A DNA stretch of 45,768 nt from a virus. The position numbers were made by a program, and so were the translations under genes. Positions within the stretch are counted from its first letter, which is position 1. Each line of letters opens with the position of its first letter. Positions 12,942 to 20,387 of this stretch are shown piece by piece. The notes below the pieces were generated by a model, which saw nothing but the letters and a program-made list of their open reading frames with translations, was not told the DNA's origin and searched no databases. The stretch spans positions 1-45,768 of IMG/VR virus record IMGVR_UViG_3300029914_000050, one strand, 5' to 3'.

Positions 12942-15187
12942 CTACTAAAGTGACTTTTGATTTCGAAACGCGCTCGCACGTCCCCCTCGCCGGCCCGCTG
13001 TCGGTCGGTTCGTACCTGTACTCGAAACACCCGACGACCGAGGTGATGTGCGCGTCCTGGCGGATCGACTGGCCGAACGGCGCCGTCACGAAGGCGAGGT
13101 GGCACCCAGCGTATGAGGAGATCGGCATCCAAGAGGAAGGCTTCGAAGACTTAGCGGAACTGCTGGAGGTCATCGAGAAGAGGGATTGGATCACAGGACA
13201 CGACGACGTCGTCATCGAGGCGCACAACGCCTCGTTCGAACGCAACATATGGATGAACGTCTGCGTGCCTAAGTTGGGGTGGCCCGCCGTGGACGACCGC
13301 ATGTGGCGGTGCTCCGCGGCGAAGGCCTCCGCGCACGCGCTGCCGCGTAAGTTGGAAGACGGGTGCAAGGCGCTGAGGCTCGACGTGCAGAAGGACATGG
13401 CAGGCCACAGGGTGATGACGAAGCTCTGTCGACCCAAGAAGGACGGCGCGTGGCCGGGCACGGCCGAGGAGTTCCAGAAGCTGTTCGACTACTGCGACCG
13501 CGACGTCGAGGCCGAGCACGGGCTCTCGTCGCAGCTGGTGGACCTGACACCGCTCGAGCAGGAGATCTGGTTCATGGACCAGACGATCAACGCGCGCGGC
13601 GTGATGGTCGACGTGCGGCTGGCCACCAAGGCGGTCTCCCTCGTCGACGAGATCAAGACGCGGAACAACAGGAAGTTCGCCGAGCTCACGGGGCTCAAGA
13701 CCGTGTCGCAGCGCGACGCGTTCAAGGCGTGGATGGACACGTTCGCCGACCGCCCGCTCGCCGACACGCAGGGCACGACGCTCGTCTCGGAGCTCGCCCG
13801 GGGCTACTCCGACCCCGACGTGCAGGCGGCGGTGGAGCTGGTGTACAGGACCAACCGCTCCTCGACGAAGAAGTTCGAGACGATGCTGCGCCTGTCCGAC
13901 CCCGACGACTCGCGCGTGCGCGGCACGCTGGTCTACTGCGGCGCGGAGCGCACCGGCAGGTTCGCTGGCAGGGGCATCCAGCCGCACAACTACCCGAAGG
14001 GCAAGGTGAAGGACATGGACGCCGCGTGCGACGAGGTCCTGGACAACGACCTGGCTGAGCTCGAGGCCGCGCACCCCGACGTCATGGAGCGACTCTCGCA
14101 CATCGCGCGCGGCGCCATCGTCGCGCCGCCGGGCCGGGACCTGATGGTGTCCGACTTCGCGGCGATCGAGGCGCGCGTCATCCTGTGGTACGCCGGGGAG
14201 GAGGAGATGCTGGAGCTGATCCGCTCAGGCCAGTGCATCTACTGCGACATGGCCTCCGACATCTACGGCCGCCCGATCGCGCGTCGGAAGGGCGAGTTGG
14301 AGCCAGAGCGCAACCTGGGCAAGCAGGCGGTGCTCGGGCTGGGGTTCGGCATGGGGTGGCCGAAGTTCGTCGCGACGTGCGAGCGGTTCGGCATCGTCAT
14401 CGACGAGAAGCTCGCCGCGCACGCGGTGAAGGTCTACCGCAACAAGTGCAAGAAGGTGGTGGGCTGGTGGACGCTGCAGGAGGACACGGCGGTCCACGCG
14501 ATGAAGAACCCCGGCGAGTGGCACCAGGCCGGCAGGGTCAGCTGGGCGCTGAGCGAGGACAGACGCTTCCTGCGCTGCAGGCTCCCGTCCGGCCGCGACA
14601 TCGTCTACCCGTGGCCGCAGCTCGTCCACAGCATGTCCTACTACTTCCGCGCGAAGAAGGGCGCCGACGGGGAGCTGCAGTGGTTCACCCTGACCAACAA
14701 CTCGGGCAACCCCGCGCCGTGGACCCACGAGCAGGTGATGTACGAGGCGAGGAGGAAGGCGCGCAAGGCGGGCGTCGTCCTGGTGAACCCCGAGACGAAG
14801 GACGGCCTGCCGCCGCGCCCAGGCGAACCCATGTACTTCCTGCGCGAGAAGTGGACACTCAAGTACGTCGGCAAGGACACGGACACGAAGACCAACCGAC
14901 AGGACGACGTCACGCAGTGGGGCTGGGTGCACACGTACGGCGGGAAGCTGACCGAGAACATCGTGCAGGCCACCGCGCGCGACCTGATGGCCGAGGCGAT
15001 GCTCCGCGTGCACAACAGCGGCAAGTACGACGTCGTCCTCAGCGTGCACGACGAGCTCGTCTGCGAGGTCGACGCGTGGGACGGGGACCAGGAGGAGTTC
15101 GACGCCCTGATGGCCGAGACGCCGGAGTGGGCGGAGGGGTGTCCCGTGGCGGCCGAGGGTTGGCGCGGGAAGAGGTATAGAAAATGA
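12938..15187 (+). CDS. Family A DNA polymerase
   Basis: The 749-residue enzyme should replicate phage DNA. A DEDD-type exonuclease region starts at once (FDFETRS, Asp8/Glu10; AHNASFERNIW; YCDRDVEAE). Polymerase motif A is SDFAAIEARV (Asp406), motif B is RNLGKQAVLGLGFG (Lys462) and motif C is SVHDELV (His704-Asp705). Between motifs B and C lies an extra segment with VMYEARRKARKAG and a region typical of phage enzymes of this DFETRS group. The first ~30 bases are AT-rich, continuous with the upstream HNH gene, and the rest has the phage's GC-rich codon use. Confidence 0.95.
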   Translation: MTTKVTFDFETRSHVPLAGPLSVGSYLYSKHPTTEVMCASWRIDWPNGAVTKARWHPAYEEIGIQEEGFEDLAELLEVIEKRDWITGHDDVVIEAHNASFERNIWMNVCVPKLGWPAVDDRMWRCSAAKASAHALPRKLEDGCKALRLDVQKDMAGHRVMTKLCRPKKDGAWPGTAEEFQKLFDYCDRDVEAEHGLSSQLVDLTPLEQEIWFMDQTINARGVMVDVRLATKAVSLVDEIKTRNNRKFAELTGLKTVSQRDAFKAWMDTFADRPLADTQGTTLVSELARGYSDPDVQAAVELVYRTNRSSTKKFETMLRLSDPDDSRVRGTLVYCGAERTGRFAGRGIQPHNYPKGKVKDMDAACDEVLDNDLAELEAAHPDVMERLSHIARGAIVAPPGRDLMVSDFAAIEARVILWYAGEEEMLELIRSGQCIYCDMASDIYGRPIARRKGELEPERNLGKQAVLGLGFGMGWPKFVATCERFGIVIDEKLAAHAVKVYRNKCKKVVGWWTLQEDTAVHAMKNPGEWHQAGRVSWALSEDRRFLRCRLPSGRDIVYPWPQLVHSMSYYFRAKKGADGELQWFTLTNNSGNPAPWTHEQVMYEARRKARKAGVVLVNPETKDGLPPRPGEPMYFLREKWTLKYVGKDTDTKTNRQDDVTQWGWVHTYGGKLTENIVQATARDLMAEAMLRVHNSGKYDVVLSVHDELVCEVDAWDGDQEEFDALMAETPEWAEGCPVAAEGWRGKRYRK

Positions 15188-15199
15188 TTAGGAGATAAT

Positions 15200-15385
15200 A
15201 TGTTGACCAACTGTTTCATATTGATATTGTTCTTGAAGGCCAACGGCACCTCCGCGGGAGGGGTCATCACGATCCCACTGCCGAGCGAAGTGGTGTGCAC
15301 GAAGGCATTGGAGTCGGCGAAGCACATGAAGACTTTCGAGGATGGTGTGTGCATATACAGTCGCACGGGCGAGGCTCCGAGATGA
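15200..15385 (+). CDS. Small exported or membrane-anchored protein
   Basis: TAGGAGATAAT precedes the ATG. The 61-residue product starts with a short hydrophobic stretch (LTNCFILILFL), then GGVITIPLPSEVVCTKALESAKHM and VCIYSRTG. Two cysteines about 24 residues apart would suit a disulfide-bonded periplasmic peptide, a pattern I have seen in small phage proteins (P.S...C..A......C.). The start of the gene is AT-rich. Confidence 0.6.
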   Translation: MLTNCFILILFLKANGTSAGGVITIPLPSEVVCTKALESAKHMKTFEDGVCIYSRTGEAPR

Positions 15386-15627
15386 CCGCAAAAAAATTCA
15401 AATACGAGATAGACCAAATATGGATAGATGAACTCACGCCACCTGAGTCCCCTATCTTTAAGCAATTCGTGCAGGAGCAACTAGAAAAACAGGCTGCGAG
15501 GCAGGAGGCACAGTTGCTCGACCTGTTCCTCGCAGCCCTGTGCGCTCCGATGGGTCGCGTCAGGTGCGAAGTGCAAGTAGCGCAATGGACGGGGGAGTTC
15601 CTAGGGCTCTCGCCGTACTACCCGTGA
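15382..15627 (+). CDS. Hypothetical protein, 81 aa
   Basis: The product (MTAKKFKYEIDQIWIDELTPPE...) is largely helical, with FKQFVQEQLEKQAARQEAQLLDLFLAAL, and ends GEFLGLSPYYP. No family is recognised. It starts in an ATGA overlap with the gene before it and ends in a GTGA overlap with the next. Confidence 0.6.
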   Translation: MTAKKFKYEIDQIWIDELTPPESPIFKQFVQEQLEKQAARQEAQLLDLFLAALCAPMGRVRCEVQVAQWTGEFLGLSPYYP

Positions 15628-15860
15628 GCAACGACGGGCCCGAGGGGCGACCGTCGCAACGACTCCTGTTCGACCAGTTCAACTTCAAGGAGAAAGCGAG
15701 GCTGCTAGCCCGGCTGACCAAGGCACCCACGGAACACTGGGAACAGTACCCTGAGGAGGTCCTCACGCACCAGCTGGAGCTGGTGTCTGGCATGCGGAAG
15801 AAGATGGCGAGGATCAAGGCGCTGAAGGCCGAGGAGGCCAAGAAGGAGAAGGACACGTGA
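15624..15860 (+). CDS. Hypothetical helical protein before the helicase
   Basis: A GTG in the previous stop opens a 78-residue frame. The start is polar; then come FDQFNFKEKARLLARLTKAPTEHWEQYPEEV and a coiled-coil-like basic end (MRKKMARIKALKAEEAKKEKD). Its stop overlaps the ATG of the SNF2-type helicase, so it may be an accessory of that enzyme; this is inference from position. Confidence 0.6.
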   Translation: MSNDGPEGRPSQRLLFDQFNFKEKARLLARLTKAPTEHWEQYPEEVLTHQLELVSGMRKKMARIKALKAEEAKKEKDT

Positions 15861-17392
15861 AGACGAAACCGTACAAGCACCAGCTCAAGGAGTTCGTCGA
15901 GCACCGCGACGACGAGGCGCGCGCCCTGTTCTGGTCCATGCGCACCGGCAAGACGAAGACGATCATCGACCTCGGCTGCTACAACTTCCAGAAGGGCCGC
16001 GTGGACGGCGGGCTGGTCTCCGCCCCGAACGGCGTCCACGAGAACTGGGTGAGGAGAGAGATACCCGCGCACAGCTGGGACGACGTGCCCTGCATGGCCA
16101 TGGCGTGGTCGGCCAAGCGCAGCAGGCGGCCGGGCTTCGACGAGGAGTTCGAGGCGCTGCTGGCGTTCGAGGGCATGGCGTGGTTCTCCTTCAACGTCGA
16201 AGCGCTGACCGTCGACGCCCGGGCCAGGAAGTACATAGCCAGGTTCATAAACGCCCGCGATCTGCTGTTCGTCGCCGACGAGTGCGACGACTACGGGACG
16301 CCTAGCTCACAGCGCACGAAGGCCGCCAGGGCGCTCACCAAGAAGACCGCCATGCGCCGCATCATGTCCGGCACCCCGCTCGAGGACAGCCCGCTCAGCG
16401 CCTACAGCGAGTTCGAGCTGCTGAGGCCGGGCGCGCTCGGGTTCGTGTCGACGGGGGAGGTGGCGGACAGGTCGTACGTCAGCGGGTTCACGCACTTCAA
16501 GGAGAAGTACGCCGACTACAAGGAGGCGCGCACCGCCAACGGCCACAAGTACCCAGTCCTCAAGGGGTACAAGAACCTGGACGACCTCAAGGCGAGGATG
16601 GCGCCGTTCACGTCGGTCGTGCTGAGGTCCGACTGCGAGGACATGCCGAAGCTGGTGTCGACGCAGCGCTTCTACGAGCCGAGCGCCTACCAGATGGAGC
16701 GCTACCTCGAGCTGTACGACAACGCGATCATCCAGCTGAAGTCCGGTGAGCTGACCACGTTCGAAGGCGGCGCGAGGGTCCTCAAGATGCAGCAGGTGCT
16801 CGGAGGCTTCTTCATCTCGCCCGACGGAGACGTCGAGAGGCTGGAGGGCCCGAACCCGCGACTGGACGCGCTGGCCGAGGAGGCCGCGTTCGCGCTCAGC
16901 ACGCGCGGCAAGTTCATAGTGTGGGCGAGGTTCCGCGAGGAGATCGCGATGATCGTCGAGCGCCTGCGGGAGGACGGCATGGACGTCGTGGAGTACCGCG
17001 GCGGGATGTCGCGCAACGCCAAGCTAGAAGCACTGGATAGGTTCATGGATGACGACGCCGTGGACGGCCTGGTCGGTCAGCCGGCGGCAGGCGGACGCGG
17101 CCTCAACATGTCGCGCGGCAAGTCCATCCTGTGGTACTCGTACGGCCCCCGCGCCCGCGACCGCCTGCAGGCGAACGAGCGCGCCACCGTGTCGGGCGGC
17201 GAGGACATCGACCTGATCGACATCGTGGCCACCAACTGGATGGAGGATCGCATCGCCGGCCTCATCGACTGGCACGTACTGGAGTCCCTGGAGAGCAAGC
17301 ACACCAGGGGCGAGGACATGTCCCGGTCCGGAATGGTCTCCTATCTGGCATGGGCCGCAGGTTTACCAAGTTCCAAGACTGGTGCAGGATGA
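15857..17392 (+). CDS. SNF2-type superfamily 2 helicase/ATPase
   Basis: The 511-residue protein has Walker A in WSMRTGKTKT (Gly31-Lys32-Thr33), Walker B as LLFVADECD (Asp141-Glu142) and motif III SGTP (171-174). Its second RecA domain has KFIVWARFREE, VVEYRGGMS, GRGLNMSRGKSILWYS and a RLQANERA arginine-finger motif. This is the phage SNF2/DEAD-like group, which uses ATP to move along or remodel DNA in replication or recombination. Such genes commonly lie near polA and VRR-NUC genes, as here. ATGA overlap upstream. Confidence 0.9.
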   Translation: MKTKPYKHQLKEFVEHRDDEARALFWSMRTGKTKTIIDLGCYNFQKGRVDGGLVSAPNGVHENWVRREIPAHSWDDVPCMAMAWSAKRSRRPGFDEEFEALLAFEGMAWFSFNVEALTVDARARKYIARFINARDLLFVADECDDYGTPSSQRTKAARALTKKTAMRRIMSGTPLEDSPLSAYSEFELLRPGALGFVSTGEVADRSYVSGFTHFKEKYADYKEARTANGHKYPVLKGYKNLDDLKARMAPFTSVVLRSDCEDMPKLVSTQRFYEPSAYQMERYLELYDNAIIQLKSGELTTFEGGARVLKMQQVLGGFFISPDGDVERLEGPNPRLDALAEEAAFALSTRGKFIVWARFREEIAMIVERLREDGMDVVEYRGGMSRNAKLEALDRFMDDDAVDGLVGQPAAGGRGLNMSRGKSILWYSYGPRARDRLQANERATVSGGEDIDLIDIVATNWMEDRIAGLIDWHVLESLESKHTRGEDMSRSGMVSYLAWAAGLPSSKTGAG

Positions 17393-17450
17393 GCCCACAT
17401 ACCCAGATCAGCTGGGTATCAGTACGAACACGCAACCAAGGAGAATAAGT

Positions 17451-17876
17451 ATGACTGTTACAGTGAAGAAGGCCGCCGTCAAGGCGGACGTGAAGCCTAA
17501 GGCGAAGATCGGCGACGTAGCGCGCGCCGCTATCATGGACGGCAAGACCAACGAGCAGGCGCTCGCCGAAGTCCTGAAGAAGTTCCCAGGCGCCAACACG
17601 AAGATCAGCTCGATCAACTGGTACCGCACCGAGCTCCGCAACGACGGCAAGAAGGTGCCTACCCTCGCCAAGAAGGCCACCGCGCCGAAGCTCGTGAAGA
17701 AAGCCGCGCCGAAGGCCCCCGTCAAGGTCGCCCCCAAGGCGCCCGCGAAAGCGCCGACCAAGTCAGCGCCTAAAGCGCCTGCCAAGCCAGTGGCACCTGC
17801 GCCGAAGGCGCCCGTCGCACCGAAGGCGCCTGCGAAGTCGTCCAAGTTGGACGACTCAGAGGGCGGCTTCGACTAA
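17451..17876 (+). CDS. Small DNA-binding-like protein with histone-H1-like KAPAK tail
   Basis: Residues 15-62 form a conserved domain (KIGDVARAAIMDGKTNEQALAEVLKKFPGANTKISSINWYRTELR), a helical pattern found in several phage and bacterial proteins. After it comes a long Lys/Ala/Pro repeat region (KAPAK, KAPVK units) like histone H1 tails, and an acidic DDSEGGFD end. A non-specific DNA-compacting or condensing role is plausible. The start at 17451 is set by AAGGAGAATAAGT; an in-frame ATG upstream lacks a site. A terminator follows. Confidence 0.72.
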   Translation: MTVTVKKAAVKADVKPKAKIGDVARAAIMDGKTNEQALAEVLKKFPGANTKISSINWYRTELRNDGKKVPTLAKKATAPKLVKKAAPKAPVKVAPKAPAKAPTKSAPKAPAKPVAPAPKAPVAPKAPAKSSKLDDSEGGFD

Positions 17877-17923
17877 GGGACGACCTGGAGGCGGACTGCT
17901 GGCCACAGCACCGCGCCTGGTCT

Positions 17924-17953
17924 GAGGGGGTCGCTCCGGCGGCCCTCTCTTTT
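17924..17953 (+). terminator. Rho-independent terminator
   Basis: GAGGG pairs with CCCTC around an inner CGC-TCCG-GCG mini-hairpin, followed by TCTCTTTT. It lies about 50 nt after the KAPAK-protein gene and just before a promoter, so it separates two transcription units. Confidence 0.65.
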
Positions 17954-17971
17954 ACCCAGTTCTTCCGCAGG

Positions 17972-18000
17972 TTTACCCAAGGCTGGGACTACCGTATTAT
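17972..18000 (+). promoter_or_regulatory. Sigma-70-type promoter
   Basis: TTTACC (17972-17977) and TATTAT (17995-18000) are separated by exactly 17 nt. The -10 has five of six consensus bases. The promoter lies just after a terminator and about 30 nt before a gene start, and the -10 is followed directly by a conserved 16-nt motif that recurs at 22624. Confidence 0.65.
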
Positions 18001-18015
18001 CCAAGTACACTCGAA
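18000..18015 (+). repeat. 16-nt conserved motif, copy 1
   Basis: TCCAAGTACACTCGAA lies immediately after a -10-like hexamer. It differs at two positions from TCCAAGTATACTTGAA at 22624-22639, which is nearly palindromic. Probably a shared regulatory site. Confidence 0.55.
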
Positions 18016-18030
18016 CAAAGGAGACTGACC

Positions 18031-18246
18031 ATGCGAATATCTATGACCATCCTCGCCTGCCTGACGCTCGCAGCCTGCGCGCCGAAGACCTACGACAAAC
18101 AGGGACTCACCCACGCGCAGAAGCAGAAGGACCTGCAGGACTGCCAGTACGAGGCGCAGGTCCACACCAGCGCCAGCGACGGCGTCTTCCACCAGGCCAA
18201 CCTGATCGACGCCTGCCTCCGCAACCGCGGCTACAGCACGAACTAG
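18031..18246 (+). CDS. Small lipoprotein
   Basis: The 71-residue precursor has a signal peptide with lipobox (MRISMTILACLTLAAC, Cys16). A soluble part follows with two more cysteines (LQDCQYEAQ, IDACLRNRGY). The C..Y...A......L...C...RGY pattern is common among small bacterial and phage lipoproteins. It would sit in the outer or inner membrane of the host during infection, perhaps in surface exclusion. It is the first gene after the promoter and uses the leader GGAGACTGACC. Confidence 0.75.
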   Translation: MRISMTILACLTLAACAPKTYDKQGLTHAQKQKDLQDCQYEAQVHTSASDGVFHQANLIDACLRNRGYSTN

Positions 18247-18256
18247 GGAGGGCGAC

Positions 18257-19003
18257 ATGGTTAAAGTTTCAACTAAGAAACAAAGGAAACCTGTCGAACC
18301 CGTCGAAGCCCTGTGGCCAGACGACGGGATGACGATGGAGATGCTCTCCGACAGACTCGGCTGGGCCAGGGTCTACTGGACCATAGGGCCGTCGCCCCGG
18401 AGCGCCGTGTACCCGAACGACGTGAAGGACCCGCCGAACGCCGGCTGGTCGCACGCATTCGTCCTGCCCTCGGGCGGGAGGAGGGTGCGCCTGTTCTGCC
18501 CCTTCACGTTCCAGGGCTACGACGTCGGCGAGAAGTCGGCCGAGTACAACAGCCTGACCATGCCGAGGAAGCCGCTCCGCGCGGGGTGGATGGCCGAGAC
18601 GATGCTCGAGAACTGGAAGGCGAACGAGCGGTACGGTTTCCAGCGCGACTACGACACCGCGACCCGCGTCTTCATGGCCATGGGCCTAGACGTGCCGATG
18701 CGGGTCGAGAAGCCCGTCGAGGTGGGCGCCGAGCCGAAGAAGCGCAAGGGCAAGCCCGCAGGGCCGACGCTCCTGAAGCCCGTGGCGCGCGACAGTCGCC
18801 GTGGCAGGGTGCTCGACTGGTTCATGGACAGCATGGAGCCGCGCTCCGTGCGCGAAGCGATGGCGGAGTTCGACACGACCCGCTCGAACATCCTCACGGT
18901 GTTCTTCCAGCTCAACAAGGACCACGGCATCGGCTACACGCTGTCCGGCGACGCCGCGGAGCTCGAGCTGCCGAAGGCCGGTTGCAAGCAACTCTTCTGC
19001 TAG
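18257..19003 (+). CDS. Hypothetical protein with C-terminal winged-helix-like domain
   Basis: The 248-residue protein has an unfamiliar alpha/beta N-terminal part (WARVYWTIGPSPRSA..., GWSHAFVLPSGGRRVRLFCPFTFQG) and a basic linker. A C-terminal helical domain (GRVLDWFMDSMEPRSVREAMAEFDTTRSNILTVFFQLNKDHGIGY) resembles the winged-helix unit found at the end of several phage proteins (AM.EF..TR.N....L..L.K.HGIGY.L.GD.A...LP). A DNA-binding role is likely. GGGAGGGCGAC precedes the ATG. Confidence 0.7.
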   Translation: MVKVSTKKQRKPVEPVEALWPDDGMTMEMLSDRLGWARVYWTIGPSPRSAVYPNDVKDPPNAGWSHAFVLPSGGRRVRLFCPFTFQGYDVGEKSAEYNSLTMPRKPLRAGWMAETMLENWKANERYGFQRDYDTATRVFMAMGLDVPMRVEKPVEVGAEPKKRKGKPAGPTLLKPVARDSRRGRVLDWFMDSMEPRSVREAMAEFDTTRSNILTVFFQLNKDHGIGYTLSGDAAELELPKAGCKQLFC

Positions 19004-19012
19004 GAATGTAAC

Positions 19013-19264
19013 ATGGGATTGTTAAAAGGGTATGAACGCATGGATAAGATTCGAAATAAAGTGTCTAAGAAAAAGACGAGGTCAAGAATTGCGAGTTCAA
19101 AGGTAGAGTGGATGCAGAGGTTCGAGAACATATTCGGCTTCGAGGTTATGTATAAAGATCGCTATATGGCGTATGAGATTACTTGGGATCAATTCAAATT
19201 ATTGAATCTTACGTGGATCAAGAAAAATACGGAAGTAGGCATAAATCTATTGGAGGGGTTGTGA
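19013..19264 (+). CDS. AT-rich orphan gene, 83 aa
   Basis: The product (MGLLKGYERMDKIRNKVSKKKTRS...) is basic at its start and ends NLTWIKKNTEVGINLLEGL. Codons end mostly in A or T, in sharp contrast to both neighbours, which suggests recent transfer. I do not recognise a family or a nuclease motif. GGAATGTAAC precedes the ATG, and the TGA overlaps the next GTG. Confidence 0.6.
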   Translation: MGLLKGYERMDKIRNKVSKKKTRSRIASSKVEWMQRFENIFGFEVMYKDRYMAYEITWDQFKLLNLTWIKKNTEVGINLLEGL

Positions 19265-19482
19265 AAATCCCCAAGATAATAATCGACGAGCTCGAGAGGT
19301 GGGACCTGAACTACGAGTTCGTCGACGGCGGCCCACACGTGAAGCTCTACGTGGACGGGAGGTTCATAGGCATAGTGCCGAAGGGTTCCAAGAAGGACAC
19401 CATGGGCGGACGCGGGGGCATGAACATAAGGGGCAACATACGCCGCGCGGCCCGCGGAATCCAAGGGCTGCGCGGCGGGTGA
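19261..19482 (+). CDS. Small HicA-like or related phage protein
   Basis: A GTG in the previous stop opens a 73-residue frame: VKIPKIIIDELERWDLNYEFVDGGPHVKLYVDGRFIGIVPKGSKKDTMGGRG. It ends in a basic helix (NIRRAARGIQGL). The strand-loop with VKL.VDG.F.GI.P.G followed by a N...IRRA helix matches a small phage/bacterial family distantly like HicA-type dsRBD toxins. No His equivalent to the HicA catalytic residue is clear, so toxin activity is not claimed. Confidence 0.6.
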   Translation: MKIPKIIIDELERWDLNYEFVDGGPHVKLYVDGRFIGIVPKGSKKDTMGGRGGMNIRGNIRRAARGIQGLRGG

Positions 19483-19605
19483 TCGCGGGTGCCGTCGGCG
19501 CGGCCACACGCGCTACGCTGTTCCCTGTGAGGCCGTTATCCTTTTCGGGGCGACGCAGGCAGCGGGGGTTCTGCATGTGCCTCAGCCTAAGACCCGCCCT
19601 CACAA

Positions 19606-19638
19606 GCCCGCCGCCGTACGGTCAGTCCGGCGGCGGGC
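19606..19638 (+). other. GC-rich 11-bp hairpin
   Basis: GCCCGCCGCCG (19606-19616) pairs perfectly with CGGCGGCGGGC (19628-19638) around an 11-nt loop. It lies in the 190-nt gap between two genes. No U-tract follows, so it may be a transcription pause or RNA-stability element rather than an intrinsic terminator. I see no convincing gene in the rest of the gap. Confidence 0.65.
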
Positions 19639-19672
19639 ACTCAACCACTGACCGACAGAGAAGGAAGACGAC

Positions 19673-20383
19673 ATGCTGAGTAAATTTCTGATGCAGGTAG
19701 AACGATTCCAACGCGAGATCATCGGCTACCCGATCCCGTCCACACCGACGAAACTAGACAAGAAGCGGGCGCAGGCGCGTTACAAACACCTGCACGAGGA
19801 GGCGACGGAGCTGCTGTCCGCGAAGACCTTCGACGACCAGGTGGACGCCTGCATCGACTCGGTCTACGTGGCGCTGGGAGCGCTGGTCGAGATGGGCGTG
19901 CTCGCCGGTCCGTCGTTCGACGAGGTGCACGAGGCCAATATGAAGAAGGTCCGCGGCTCCGTCGCGCACCGCCCCGACCACGGCGGCTACGACGCGGTGA
20001 AGCCTGAGGGCTGGAACCCGCCCGACCACGCGCGCTACCTCACGGTGACTAAGGCTGACATCGACGTGCTGCAGGCGATGTCGCCGGTGCTGCGCGAGGT
20101 CGTCGAGCTCCGCCTCAAGAAGGGCAACGACTACAACTCCGGCGTGGAGCTGAAGGACTACTTCCCGTTCGGGCACGAGTCCTACTCCCAGATGGTCTAC
20201 CTCAAGGGGCTCCGACTCGTGAGCCTGGTCAAGCTGCTGCGCCAGGGCAAGTCGGCGATCTTCGAGGGCATCTACGACACGGTGCTGGACAGCATCAACT
20301 ACGCCGTGTTCTACGGGGAGTGGCTCATCGGCAAGAAGCGCGATGTCGACCACCTGAAGAAACTCCTCGAGAAGAAGGACTGA
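19673..20383 (+). CDS. MazG-like NTP pyrophosphohydrolase fused to a DUF1599-like domain
   Basis: Residues 1-105 are a MazG/PRA-PH-like helical bundle with Glu42, Glu43 and Glu46 (LHEEATELLSA) and Asp58/Asp62 (DDQVDACIDSVYVALG) as metal ligands for NTP hydrolysis. After a linker, residues ~125-236 carry LRLKKGNDYNSG, ESYSQMVYLKGLRLVSL and IYDTVLDSINYAVFYGEWL. I recognise this as the DUF1599 (nucleotide-modification-associated, Nmad1) pattern. The protein heads a nucleotide cassette with a TS-fold enzyme, a dCMP deaminase and a DHFR. It may sanitise unmodified or host nucleotides. Confidence 0.75.
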   Translation: MLSKFLMQVERFQREIIGYPIPSTPTKLDKKRAQARYKHLHEEATELLSAKTFDDQVDACIDSVYVALGALVEMGVLAGPSFDEVHEANMKKVRGSVAHRPDHGGYDAVKPEGWNPPDHARYLTVTKADIDVLQAMSPVLREVVELRLKKGNDYNSGVELKDYFPFGHESYSQMVYLKGLRLVSLVKLLRQGKSAIFEGIYDTVLDSINYAVFYGEWLIGKKRDVDHLKKLLEKKD

Positions 20384-20387
20384 GCCG

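Noticed and set aside
17350-17448. A 32-residue frame (MGRRFTKFQDWC...) overlapping the helicase end
   Set aside because: No ribosome site, and it lies across the helicase C-terminus and the leader of the next gene.
17700-17845. KAPAK repeats considered as a CRISPR-like or DNA repeat array
   Set aside because: The DNA units are irregular and the repetition is at protein level; there are no constant spacers.
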